Shown here piece by piece: positions 8,536-15,397 of a stretch of 37,376 nt of DNA (position 1 is its first letter; each line of letters begins with the position of its first letter). The DNA comes from JBBIOI01 sp037443425. GTDB taxonomy: Bacteria > Desulfobacterota > BSN033 > UBA1163. The position numbers were made by a program, and so were the translations under genes. The stretch lies in the NCBI GenBank assembly GCA_037443425.1, contig JBBIOI010000018.1, forward strand, positions 1 through 37,376. The letters are read 5' to 3'. Under the pieces are notes generated by a model, which was not told the origin of the DNA, did not search any database, and was given only the letters and a program-made list of their open reading frames with translations.

Positions 8536-9165
8536 ATGAAAATAAAATTAATAATTATTTTAGTGGCTTTGTTAATATTCTCACCAATAATTTCTAAAGC
8601 AGATACTATATTAGAAACATTCAACTTTTTTAGAATAACAAATAATTCACAATATGATGTGGGTAACCAACTTTATGTTGAGGTATGGGAGATGGGTGCC
8701 CAAGTTATGTTTAAATTTGGTAATAATGTTGGTATTTCAAGCTCAATAACGGATATTTATTTTGATGATGGGAATTTACTTAGTATTTACTCAATATCTT
8801 ATTCTACCGGAGTTAAATTTAGTTCGCCTGCAACCCCTAATGAGTTACCAGGAGGAAATTCAATAACCCCTTCGTTTGAAACAAATTTCTCAGCAGATTC
8901 TGACTCACCTGTGCCAGATAATGGTGTGAATGCAAGCACAGAATGGGTTGCAATCACATTTAATTTAATAAATGGAGGAACACCTGCGGGTACATTAGCA
9001 GCTTTGAGAGATGGATCTTTAAGAATTGGTCTTCATATACAAGCTTTGCCTGATGGACAAAGTGATAGTTATATAAACAAAGTTCCTGAACCAGGGATTT
9101 TGATTCTCCTTGGAATTGGGATGATGGGGGTTGGGATAGCTTCGAGGTATTTAAGGAAAATTTAA
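8536..9165 (+). CDS. Small exported PEP-CTERM sorting-domain protein
   Basis: 209 residues. An N-terminal signal peptide (MKIKLIIILVALLIFSP..., likely cut after SKA, about residue 22) and a C-terminal tripartite PEP-CTERM tail: VPEPGILILLGIGMMGVG, a hydrophobic helix and the basic end SRYLRKI. The middle is beta-rich and Ser/Asn/Thr-rich with no catalytic motif I recognise. It should be exported, processed by the exosortase encoded 5 kb upstream, and displayed at the cell surface. The ribosome site AAGGAGG is 5 bases before the ATG, a sigma-54 promoter lies at 8479-8494, and a strong terminator follows, so this is a monocistronic unit. Class is sure; function unknown. Confidence 0.9.
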   Translation: MKIKLIIILVALLIFSPIISKADTILETFNFFRITNNSQYDVGNQLYVEVWEMGAQVMFKFGNNVGISSSITDIYFDDGNLLSIYSISYSTGVKFSSPATPNELPGGNSITPSFETNFSADSDSPVPDNGVNASTEWVAITFNLINGGTPAGTLAALRDGSLRIGLHIQALPDGQSDSYINKVPEPGILILLGIGMMGVGIASRYLRKI

Positions 9166-9192
9166 AATCTGATTAAAATTAGAAATCTTATG

Positions 9193-9227
9193 AAGCCTAC
9201 CAATTTTTTAATTGGTAGGCTTTTTTT
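9193..9227 (+). terminator. Rho-independent terminator after PEP-CTERM gene
   Basis: A perfect 12-bp stem AAGCCTACCAAT / ATTGGTAGGCTT (9193-9204 and 9211-9222) with a 6-base loop, followed by a run of T to 9227. It lies 28 bases after the stop codon. Confidence 0.92.
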
Positions 9228-9263
9228 GTTTTCTGGGATTGTTCTTTATCCAGAATGAAGTTT

Positions 9264-9510
9264 TCAATCGTTGCGAACACCCAAAGGTTATGTGAAAATC
9301 GCATTTTAAAATAAGAGATTGCTTCGGTCGTTTCACTCCCTCGCAATGACAGAAAGAGGTAGTCATTGCGAGCACCCAAAGGGTGCTTGGCAATCCGCGA
9401 TGAAGTCATTGCGAGCACGAAAGTAGTGACAATCTCATAGGTTTATTGCTTCGTTCGGAATGAAAATTTTGAAGGGATTGCTTCGGCTTCGCCTCGCAAT
9501 GACAATCCGG
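9264..9510. repeat. Family 1 dispersed repeats, four units
   Basis: Units include CGTTGCGAACACCCAAAGGT, GATTGCTTCGGTCGTTTCAC, TCATTGCGAGCACCCAAAGG and GGATTGCTTCGGCTTCGCCT. The 9300-9360 stretch is nearly identical to 3650-3700 over about 55 bases (CATTTTAAAATAAGAGATTG onwards). No gene between 9228 and 9891. Confidence 0.8.
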
Positions 9511-9582
9511 GATAGTTAAATTTATATAAAAATGTATCGCTCGAAGGTTTTTCACCCCACCTAACAAATCTGAAAACCCTCA

Positions 9583-9701
9583 ACTGCGTTATTCCCGTGA
9601 AACCGAGAATCCAGTTGTTTTAAATGTTTTTATTTTCCCTGGATTCCTGCCTTCGCAGGAATGACAGCTTTAATTCCTATATTGAAATTAAGGCTCTCAA
9701 T
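9583..9701. repeat. Palindromic repeat family 3, copy 1
   Basis: A roughly 115-bp element: GCGTTATTCCCGTGAAA, then GAATCCAG facing CTGGATTC, and a perfect hairpin ATTCCTGC-CTTC-GCAGGAAT, ending TTGAAATTAAGGCTCTCAA. Copy 2 at 13926-14046 is nearly the same throughout; a worn third copy is at about 29460-29550. Copies 1 and 2 both run directly into 9-bp arrays. Confidence 0.85.
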
Positions 9702-9880
9702 AATTCAATAAACCCAATAAACTCGAGTAACCCAATAAACCCAAGTAACTCAATTGTTTCAGGATTCAAGAGGTCGAGGGTTCCAGGGGACAAGTGATCC
9801 AGTGGTCCAGTGGTCAAGATAAACCAGATAAACCAAATAGATGAGATAAACGATATAGACAAGACAAAATAGAAATACCA
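9702..9880. repeat. 9-bp arrays: AACYCAAGT-like, then GGTTCCAG-like and GATAAACCA-like
   Basis: AATAAACCC/AACTCGAGT/AACCCAAGT units to about 9752. Then a stretch built of short GGTTCCAGG, GTGATCCA and GTGGTCCA words (9766-9815), then GATAAACCA-type 9-mers (9817-9865). The same three modules co-occur at about 14965-15140 and in part near 8200, 10500-10600 and 10830-10930. Confidence 0.8.
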
Positions 9881-9891
9881 GATCATCCCAA

Positions 9892-10113
9892 TTAATGCGT
9901 TTCGGGACCTTTGGTGAATGAATATTCGATGGGCAAAAGTTTTTCCAGTCTAAGGTATTTTGAAGCATCGAGTATTTCGATTCCAATAATTTTATCATCT
10001 TCTCCTATGTCAAGAACAATGTTATCTGAAACCTTCTTGTTGATTAAATTTTGTTTTTGATCATCTAACCGAATGTAAAGAAGGTCGGCTTTATCGTTAT
10101 AATAAATATTCAT
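9892..10113 (-). CDS. DUF2283 domain protein (putative partner of DUF4258 protein)
   Basis: 73 residues. MNIYYNDKADLLYIRLDD and the later VSDNIVLDIGEDDKIIGIEI are the conserved parts of DUF2283 (family knowledge). I start it at ATG 10113, not the upstream in-frame ATG at 10128: 10113 has GGAGG at the right distance and overlaps the stop of the DUF4258 gene as ATGA, pointing to translational coupling. DUF4258 and DUF2283 genes are often paired and have been suspected of being a toxin-antitoxin-like module; that function is inference. The gene sits among repeats. Confidence 0.85.
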   Translation of the reverse strand: MNIYYNDKADLLYIRLDDQKQNLINKKVSDNIVLDIGEDDKIIGIEILDASKYLRLEKLLPIEYSFTKGPETH

Positions 10114-10379
10114 TTTACTTCCTCCCATTTCCCATAAAATACATAAACTGTAACTGTAATAATAGAGCCTTTTTCTATAAGATAATATACTTCGACTCTT
10201 TTCTGCTCGTAAAATTTTCCGTGCCGATAACTTTGAAAGGGGTAAATTTTTACCTTTCCGAATCGATTATATTTAGCGGGAATAGGAACTCCTGTATTGA
10301 TAACATCCATGATTTCATTTTCATTTGTTCCTCTTTCTTCCGCACGCTCAAGGGTATGAGGATCTATTATTATTTTCAT
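10110..10379 (-). CDS. DUF4258 domain protein
   Basis: 89 residues from ATG 10379. The frame extends to a TTG at 10391, but MKIIIDPHTLERAEERG is the normal family opening. The HTLERAEERG segment and the C-terminal strands EVYYLIEKGSIITVTVYVF fit DUF4258, a small RelE-like fold in many annotations. First gene of a two-gene unit with the DUF2283 gene, overlapping by 4 bases. Possible toxin half of a toxin-antitoxin-like pair, but no catalytic residue can be pointed to. A strong ribosome site is not seen. Confidence 0.82.
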   Translation of the reverse strand: MKIIIDPHTLERAEERGTNENEIMDVINTGVPIPAKYNRFGKVKIYPFQSYRHGKFYEQKRVEVYYLIEKGSIITVTVYVFYGKWEEVK

Positions 10380-10391
10380 AAAAACACTCAA

Positions 10392-11346
10392 TAATAATTA
10401 TGGAATAAAGAATTAAATATATATTACTAATATTATTTCCTAATTTCAAGGATGAATTGTTTGACATTAAAGTATATGCAAGGGTCAAGGAGTACGAGAC
10501 AAAACAGTTAAACCAGAAAGACCAAATAAGGGTTCATGGATTCAAGGTTTCAAGTGGCCCAGTGTTCAAAACAAACAAGATAAACCAATTAGGAATCAGT
10601 TTTCTGGTTGAACAGTGTTGCAATTTTTTAGTATGTAAAATCTCTTGACTTAATTTTTAAGTCAAAAACTTTAATACTATTCTAATAAACCAAATGACTT
10701 AGTTTTTCGTTTTCCGTGTCTTTATTTAGTGTCCGAAAAAATACACTCAAATAGCCAAACAAACAAGACAAACTAAAAATACGAGACAAATCAAAAAGAC
10801 CAAATAAACCAGATAGACAATGTAAACCAAATGAGGATTCAAAGGTTCCAGAATTTAGAATAAACCAGACAAACCAGATAGACTCAAGCAATCCAAGTAA
10901 CCCAATAAACTCAATAAACTAAAGCAACTCATAGTTCCCCCTCACCCTAACCCTCTCCCCCAAGGTAGAGGGAAGAAGGTGGGTAGGCAAGGAAGAGGGA
11001 ACACCTATTAAAAATGAGATTGCCACGGCCTTCGGGCTCGCAATGACTACTTTTTTGAGATTGCCACGTCCTCCGCATCAAGTGCGGAGTCCTCGCAATG
11101 ACACTTCTTGGTTGAGATTGCCACGCTTTGCTCTCAATGACAGATGAATAAAAGTCTATCGAAGATTCTATTGGAACTCCCAATAACTCAATTAACCCAA
11201 GTAACTCAAGCAACCCAAATAACTCAAGTAACTCAAGTAACCATATAAACCAGACAGACCAGATGGAAATCAGTTTTCTGGTTGAACAGTATTACAGTTT
11301 TTTAGTCTACACCCATTTCAATTTACCACAAAAATCCGTCATGAAC
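10392..11346. repeat. 955-bp gene-free region made of short repeats
   Basis: No credible gene; the small open frames here are translated repeat. Contents: GGTTCCAG/GATAAACCA-type words (10500-10600 and 10740-10880), AACYCAAGT arrays (10882-10930 and 11175-11243), a 44-bp CCCTCACCCT-type element with a CCCTCT/AGAGGG stem (10934-10977; copy at 12638-12681), three family 1 units (11009-11150), and a direct repeat of about 41 bp at 10592-10632 and 11265-11306 (both contain CAGTTTTCTGGTTGAACAGT). Confidence 0.8.
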
Positions 11347-12255
11347 CTAAATTTTAAATCTATTTTTTATAAATGTACTGATTATTGCTAAACCAATTCC
11401 CCCTAATATAATAGTTGCAGGTTCTGGAACTGAAACTGGAGATTCAGCAAGTCCTCCTGTTATTACCCAATATGTATCAGGAGCACTCCCATAACCCTTC
11501 AAAGCGTATAATTTAATACCCTTTACCTCTACCTCCTCTAATTCCCATCTCTCACTTATTGTTTCATATTCTTTTCCAAAAAATGTATGTTTTTTCTTTG
11601 TAATCTGGTCCTCTTTAGGTTGTGTTTTTCCTATTTTCTTTGTATCGGGGTCGTTGATAATAATCTTCTGATCTTCATATCCTGCAAGAGAGACAATATG
11701 CCCTTCATCAACATACCAGTTAAGATCGCTTTTAGAGACTAAAGCTATGAAAAGTTCAACATCTTCACACTTCTTAACCTGTTCTTTAAGCCATTCAATA
11801 TTCGGTCCTTGACTTAAACTTTGTATTTTTCTACTTGGACCATCCCAAACCACAACAGCATCCCATTGAGTTGGAGGATAAATAATAAGATCAATATTTC
11901 GTTCTTTTGCGAATTTTCTTTTACCATCTAACATTTGTTCAATCGTAACTCCAGGAAATTCTTGAAAATTTCGATTACCAATCATTGCTTCAGCTAAATC
12001 TTCAATCATCTCTTTATCATTGGTATAAGCTTTTCCATCTTTTTTACTTAAAAGACCTGGAAGATTGTATTTAACACTTAACCAGTAGAAGGAATTTGCC
12101 ACAGAAGTTGGACCACACATTTGGTCGCTCCAACCCTCTTGGAATTGATTGAAATCTGGAAGGCCTTCTTTAAAAATAGTATCTGCTTTTACACATACGA
12201 TGGGTACAAATAAAATTAACAAAATTATTATTAACTTAATTAAAAATTGGTTCAT
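11347..12255 (-). CDS. PEP-CTERM protein with C39-like cysteine peptidase domain
   Basis: 302 residues. Signal peptide at 1-24 (hydrophobic core IIILLILFVPIVCV, likely cut after KADT's Ala). A papain/C39-like domain follows at about 35-205: Cys47 in WSDQMCGPTSVANSFYWL, His186 in DEGHIVSLAGYED and Asp202 in IINDPD are spaced and placed as the C39 triad. The C-terminal tail is VPEPATIILGGIGLAI plus a basic end, a standard PEP-CTERM anchor. It should therefore be a surface peptidase or peptidase-like protein handled by the exosortase. It has its own minus-strand sigma-54 promoter at 12339-12354. Triad residues are assigned by eye; a non-proteolytic C39-like role is possible. Confidence 0.85.
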   Translation of the reverse strand: MNQFLIKLIIILLILFVPIVCVKADTIFKEGLPDFNQFQEGWSDQMCGPTSVANSFYWLSVKYNLPGLLSKKDGKAYTNDKEMIEDLAEAMIGNRNFQEFPGVTIEQMLDGKRKFAKERNIDLIIYPPTQWDAVVVWDGPSRKIQSLSQGPNIEWLKEQVKKCEDVELFIALVSKSDLNWYVDEGHIVSLAGYEDQKIIINDPDTKKIGKTQPKEDQITKKKHTFFGKEYETISERWELEEVEVKGIKLYALKGYGSAPDTYWVITGGLAESPVSVPEPATIILGGIGLAIISTFIKNRFKI

Positions 12256-12338
12256 TTTTTTGTTAAAAGTCTACTAAATTCTCGATTAGGGGTTTTTTTA
12301 ATCGATAAAATTTTTTCTCTGTATATATTTAAATTAAC

Positions 12339-12354
12339 AGCAATTCCCATGCCC
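12339..12354 (-). promoter_or_regulatory. Sigma-54 (-24/-12) promoter of the C39-like PEP-CTERM gene
   Basis: Read on the minus strand: GGGCAT-GGGAA-TTGCT. The GG and GC cores, the CA and the whole TTGCT box match, with exact 12-base GG-to-GC spacing. The predicted start near 12327 leaves a leader of about 70 bases. A TAAGTTA word lies about 15 bases upstream of the -24 box; TAACTTA occurs at a similar place before the other PEP-CTERM promoter. Confidence 0.65.
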
Positions 12355-12529
12355 AAATTGGTTTTTTGGTAACTTATTAAAATAATAATATAAATTTAGT
12401 TTTTTATGATTGATTTAAAATGGAATTAAATTTCTCTTTTTTATTAATTTATTATATTAAATGTGTAAAATCTTTCCTTTTGAAGTTAATTTTATTTGAA
12501 TTGACAACTCAACAAAATCAATTAATTCA

Positions 12530-12690
12530 GGTGTTCAGGGATTCCAGGGTTCAAGTGATCCAGGGTTCCAGGATTACAGGATTAAAGGGTCCCAATGTTC
12601 AAGAATTTAATAACCCAAGTAACCCAAGTAACCCAAGTTTCCCCCTCACCCTGACCCTCTCCCCCAAGGTAGAGGGAAGAATATAGAAGT
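12530..12690. repeat. Mixed short repeats, including 9-bp array and CCCTCACCC element
   Basis: GGTTCAAG/GGTTCCAG words (12530-12600), then three AACCCAAGT units (12612-12638), then a 44-bp CCCTCACCCTGACCCTCTCC-type element with CCCTCT/AGAGGG arms, shared with 10934-10977. Four C-runs spaced by 6 bases (12614-12645) give evenly spaced GGG on the minus strand. The open frame across this stretch is not a gene. Confidence 0.78.
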
Positions 12691-12713
12691 AACTCAATAA
12701 ATAATGGAAGAGG

Positions 12714-13871
12714 TTAGAGTACCTCTAAAGAGATTTCAGAGATCATCTTAATGGGCAGGGCGAATATATTTTTTCTTAGAGGATAATATTCTTCACCAGG
12801 ATAGATGACAAAACCTTTTTTACAGGAGAGGTCTTCAAAGGCAATAGAAAAACCCTTCTCGAGCTTAGGACTTAATGAATATTTAATTTCAATAGCTATG
12901 GGTTGATTCTTTCGATCAAGAATTACTAAATCAATTTCAGCGGCCGCTAAAGTCCTGTAAAAGTATAGAGGCGTATTTTCCGGGAGGAGATTTGCGATTT
13001 GTTCAATAACAAACCCTTCCCATGAACTTCCAACAACAGGATGATCCTGAAGAGCCTCAAATGATTCAATCCTTAGCAAGGCATGAAGAAGACCGGTGTC
13101 CCGAATATATATCTTTTGAGATTTAGTCAATCTTTTTTTAATGTTGGTATGATAAGGGAAAAGCTGTCTCACAATAAAAGTATCTGTTAAGATGTCAAGA
13201 TAATTTCTGACGGTTGGAGCAGAAAGCCCAAGACTTTTTGCAATTTGACTCGCATTCCAAAGTTGACCGTGGTAATGAGAAATCATCATCCAGAAACGTC
13301 TCAAATTCATTGAAGGTATCTTAATTCCTAATTGGGGAATATCTCTTTCAAGATATGTTCGAATAAATGCCTCTCGCCATTTAAGGCTTTCATCATCATT
13401 TTCAGAAATAAAGCTCAAAGGGAGCCCCCCTCTTAACCATAATTTTTTAAGATGATCAAAACCAACTTCTTGGAGATTTAAAGGGTTAAGTTCATGATAA
13501 ATGATTCGACCAGTCAAGGTTTCTGAAGACTTTTTAATAAGATCTGGAGATGTGGATCCAAGGATCAGAAATCTTTTTGCAGACCTATTTTTATCAACAA
13601 GGGCTCTTAAAATCGGAAATAATTCCGGCATTCTCTGAATTTCGTCAATAATTACAAGCCTATCAGAAAATTGGCTAAGATATAACTCGGGCTCCTGGAG
13701 TTTCATCAGATCTGAAGGAAGCTCAAGATCAAGATAGATAGCATTTTTTGATTCTTTTAATATCTCTTTGGCAAGAGTCGTTTTTCCTACCTGCCGGCAA
13801 CCTATCAGCCCGACAACTGGGTATTTTGAAAGAGATTCTTTTATGGTCTCCTCTAATACCCTTTTAATCAT
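12714..13871 (-). CDS. AAA ATPase with DUF4143 C-terminal domain
   Basis: 385 residues. Walker A GCRQVGKT (24-31), Walker B LVIIDE (72-77) and sensor LILGSTSP (102-109) form an ATPase of the AAA_14 kind. A winged-helix-like region lies at about 205-235 (ASQIAKSLGLSAPTVRNYL). The DUF4143 domain ends with AEIDLVILDRKNQPIAIEIK, where Asp314, Glu328 and Lys330 resemble a PD-(D/E)XK nuclease core. Family members are common in prokaryotes, of unknown function, and often transferred between genomes. Flanked by repeats on both sides, with no partner gene; a stand-alone accessory gene. Family is sure, role unknown. Confidence 0.9.
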   Translation of the reverse strand: MIKRVLEETIKESLSKYPVVGLIGCRQVGKTTLAKEILKESKNAIYLDLELPSDLMKLQEPELYLSQFSDRLVIIDEIQRMPELFPILRALVDKNRSAKRFLILGSTSPDLIKKSSETLTGRIIYHELNPLNLQEVGFDHLKKLWLRGGLPLSFISENDDESLKWREAFIRTYLERDIPQLGIKIPSMNLRRFWMMISHYHGQLWNASQIAKSLGLSAPTVRNYLDILTDTFIVRQLFPYHTNIKKRLTKSQKIYIRDTGLLHALLRIESFEALQDHPVVGSSWEGFVIEQIANLLPENTPLYFYRTLAAAEIDLVILDRKNQPIAIEIKYSLSPKLEKGFSIAFEDLSCKKGFVIYPGEEYYPLRKNIFALPIKMISEISLEVL

Positions 13872-13925
13872 GCTTGAATTTTAAAATAATCTCTTTCAAT
13901 TTTCAAGGAAATTATCTCTACCCCT

Positions 13926-14113
13926 CACTTGCGTCATTCCCGTAAAAACAGAAATCCAGCTGTTTTTAAATGGTTTTCTTTTCCCTGGATTCCTGCTTTC
14001 GCAGGAATGACAGCTTTAATTCCTATATTGAAATTAGGGCTCTCAATCAACTCAATAAACCCAATCAACTCAAGTAACTCAAGTAACCCAAGTAACTCGA
14101 GTGACTCAATCAA
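13926..14113. repeat. Palindromic repeat family 3 (copy 2) joined to a 9-bp array
   Basis: Family 3 element (GCGTCATTCCCGTAAAAACA ... hairpin ATTCCTGC-TTTC-GCAGGAAT ... GAAATTAGGGCTCTCAAT) to about 14046, running directly into AACTCAATA/AACCCAATC/AACTCAAGT 9-mers to about 14113. The array ends about 5 bases before the stop codon of the PIN gene. Confidence 0.85.
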
Positions 14114-14117
14114 ATTA

Positions 14118-14534
14118 CTAATCTTTTCCTGGTTTAAGTCTTGTAACCCCGGGTATACGATCAAAATGTTGGTCGAACGAGTAAATAGCCTGAGGACCTT
14201 TTCGAAGGGCGATTGCCGCTAAGAATGCATCGGCGAAATCCAAGTTCTTGTGCTGATAAAGATTTAATGCCTCGATAATCATATCCAGCTCATCGACTTC
14301 GAGGCCATCGCAAAATAAAAATTGAACCATTATTTCAGCGATCTTGTCTTTGGGGTGGCCATAAAATGATTCTAAGACCCATACGACTTCTGCAACAATG
14401 AGTACTGTAAGGAGAAGAGTCACTTTGCCATTCTGGGCATCATCAAATGCTTGTCGAGCTGCTTCTGCCATCTCCGGAGGGTCTTTTGTCAGGTAGCGTA
14501 GGATGACATTCGAATCAATCAATGCTTTTTTCAT
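14118..14534 (-). CDS. PIN-domain toxin (VapC-like)
   Basis: 138 residues, a complete PIN ribonuclease domain. Acidic metal-binding residues: Asp7 in LIDSNVI, Glu49 in VAEVVW, Asp99/Asp102 in LDFADA and Asp121 in YSFDQHF. It should cleave RNA when not bound by its antitoxin. The gene starts inside the stop codon of the AbrB-type antitoxin (ATGA overlap) and has GGAG upstream. The pairing with an AbrB/MazE-fold antitoxin is a common PIN-module layout. Its end abuts a repeat array. Confidence 0.9.
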   Translation of the reverse strand: MKKALIDSNVILRYLTKDPPEMAEAARQAFDDAQNGKVTLLLTVLIVAEVVWVLESFYGHPKDKIAEIMVQFLFCDGLEVDELDMIIEALNLYQHKNLDFADAFLAAIALRKGPQAIYSFDQHFDRIPGVTRLKPGKD

Positions 14535-14791
14535 ATCGCTCCTTTATGACGCAAACGTTTGGCCATCTTATGATGGACCTCTTTTCTAATGGTTTCGGAG
14601 CCAGGGTAAGGACGGGTAGCAGGGAAGGCTCCATAGAAGTCTCCTAATGATTTATTTTTTAAAGGTTTTAGGATCGCATGATCCCCATGTACTTCAAAAA
14701 TAACAGTATCTCCCTCTTGTATCGTCAAGGCTTCACGGACCTCCTTTGGGATGGTGACCTGTCCTTTAAAAGTAATCTTGGCCTTATTCAT
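14531..14791 (-). CDS. AbrB/MazE-type antitoxin
   Basis: 86 residues. The N-terminal swapped-hairpin DNA-binding fold is clear: KITFKGQVTIPKEVREAL and EGDTVIFEVHGDHAILKPL. The C-terminal half (from about 50) should bind the toxin. The ribosome site AGGAGG lies 6 bases before the ATG. A 4-base overlap with the PIN toxin shows translational coupling. It probably represses its own promoter: three copies of the word GTAATGC/T lie at an exact 19-base pitch from the promoter to the ribosome site. Confidence 0.92.
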   Translation of the reverse strand: MNKAKITFKGQVTIPKEVREALTIQEGDTVIFEVHGDHAILKPLKNKSLGDFYGAFPATRPYPGSETIRKEVHHKMAKRLRHKGAI

Positions 14792-14852
14792 ACATTACCT
14801 CCTTTTGATTGCATTACATTTTAAAATTAGCATTACTTTATACAATTGTCAA
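14792..14852 (-). promoter_or_regulatory. Sigma-70-type promoter and repeated operator of the AbrB/PIN operon
   Basis: On the minus strand: TTGACA (14852-14847), a 17-base spacer ending in TGC, then TAATTT (14829-14824), giving an extended -10. GTAATGC is found at 14836-14830 and 14817-14811, and GTAATGT at 14798-14792, each exactly 19 bases from the next. One lies inside the spacer and one next to the start codon. This suggests autorepression by the antitoxin; binding is inferred. Confidence 0.6.
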
Positions 14853-14964
14853 TGCCATCCTCTCCAACAGAATGAAGCAACACAATAACGGAGAATATGA
14901 CTAATCACTTTGCTATCCGTCATTTGCGCTATGGTAGAGTGATAAAATGTTAAGTCAATAAGAC

Positions 14965-15140
14965 AGAATATCCAGGGATCCAGGGGACCCGGTTTTCAGG
15001 GATTCAAGGTTCCAGTTTTCAAAATAGACAAGATAAACCAAATAGACTAGATAAACGAGATAGACCAGACAAACCAGATAAACCAAATAGACGAGATAGA
15101 CTCAATAAACTCAAGCAACCCAAGCAACTCAATTAACCCG
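14965..15140. repeat. Composite short-repeat block: GGTTCCAG, GATAAACCA and AACYCAAGT modules
   Basis: GGGATCCAGGGGACCC and GATTCAAGGTTCCAG words, then 9-bp GATAAACCA / AATAGACGA / GATAGACTC units (15023-15099), then AACTCAAGC/AACCCAAGC units to about 15140. Same module order as at 9766-9865, with the AACYCAAGT array at the other end. No gene between 14853 and 15196. Confidence 0.8.
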
Positions 15141-15196
15141 ATAGGATTGACAAATGAAATTTCATGGTGAATGCTTATACACATAAGGAGGTTTCT

Positions 15197-15397
15197 ATGA
15201 GAACCAACATTGTTCTTGATGATCGCCTTGTTAAAGAAGCCTTGAAAGTCAGTCGCTTGAAGACGAAGAAGGAGCTTGTGAACCAGGCCTTGAAGGAATT
15301 CGTTGAAAACAGAAAGCGGCTCAATCTCATGGATTTGTTCGGCAAGATTGAATTTGTCAAAAATTACAATTATAAAGCGCTCCGGAAAGGGAAATGA
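15197..15397 (+). CDS. vapB: VapB-type antitoxin
   Basis: 66 residues from ATG 15197, preceded by AAGGAGG. The frame is open to 15164, but those codons precede the ribosome site. MRTNIVLDDRLVKEALKVS is a ribbon-helix-helix opening and the middle (KTKKELVNQALKEFV) completes it, as in DUF2191/VapB antitoxins. The C-terminal tail LFGKIEFVKNYNY is the usual toxin-binding end. Overlaps the toxin gene by 4 bases (ATGA). Confidence 0.93.
   Translation: MRTNIVLDDRLVKEALKVSRLKTKKELVNQALKEFVENRKRLNLMDLFGKIEFVKNYNYKALRKGK

Noticed and set aside
10457..10648. 63-residue open frame on the plus strand
   Set aside because: Composed of GGTTCCAG/GATAAACCA-type repeat words and the duplicated 41-bp sequence; no homologous family recognised and no ribosome site.
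12420..12686. 88-residue open frame on the plus strand
   Set aside because: Second half is translated 9-bp array and CCCTCACCC element (NNPSNPSNPS, LTLTLSP); no ribosome site; it overlaps the promoter region of the opposite-strand gene.
13929..14222. Open frames across the family 3 repeat and 9-bp array, both strands
   Set aside because: Translations such as SINSINPINSSNSSN come from the repeat; the plus-strand frame also runs into the PIN toxin gene on the other strand.
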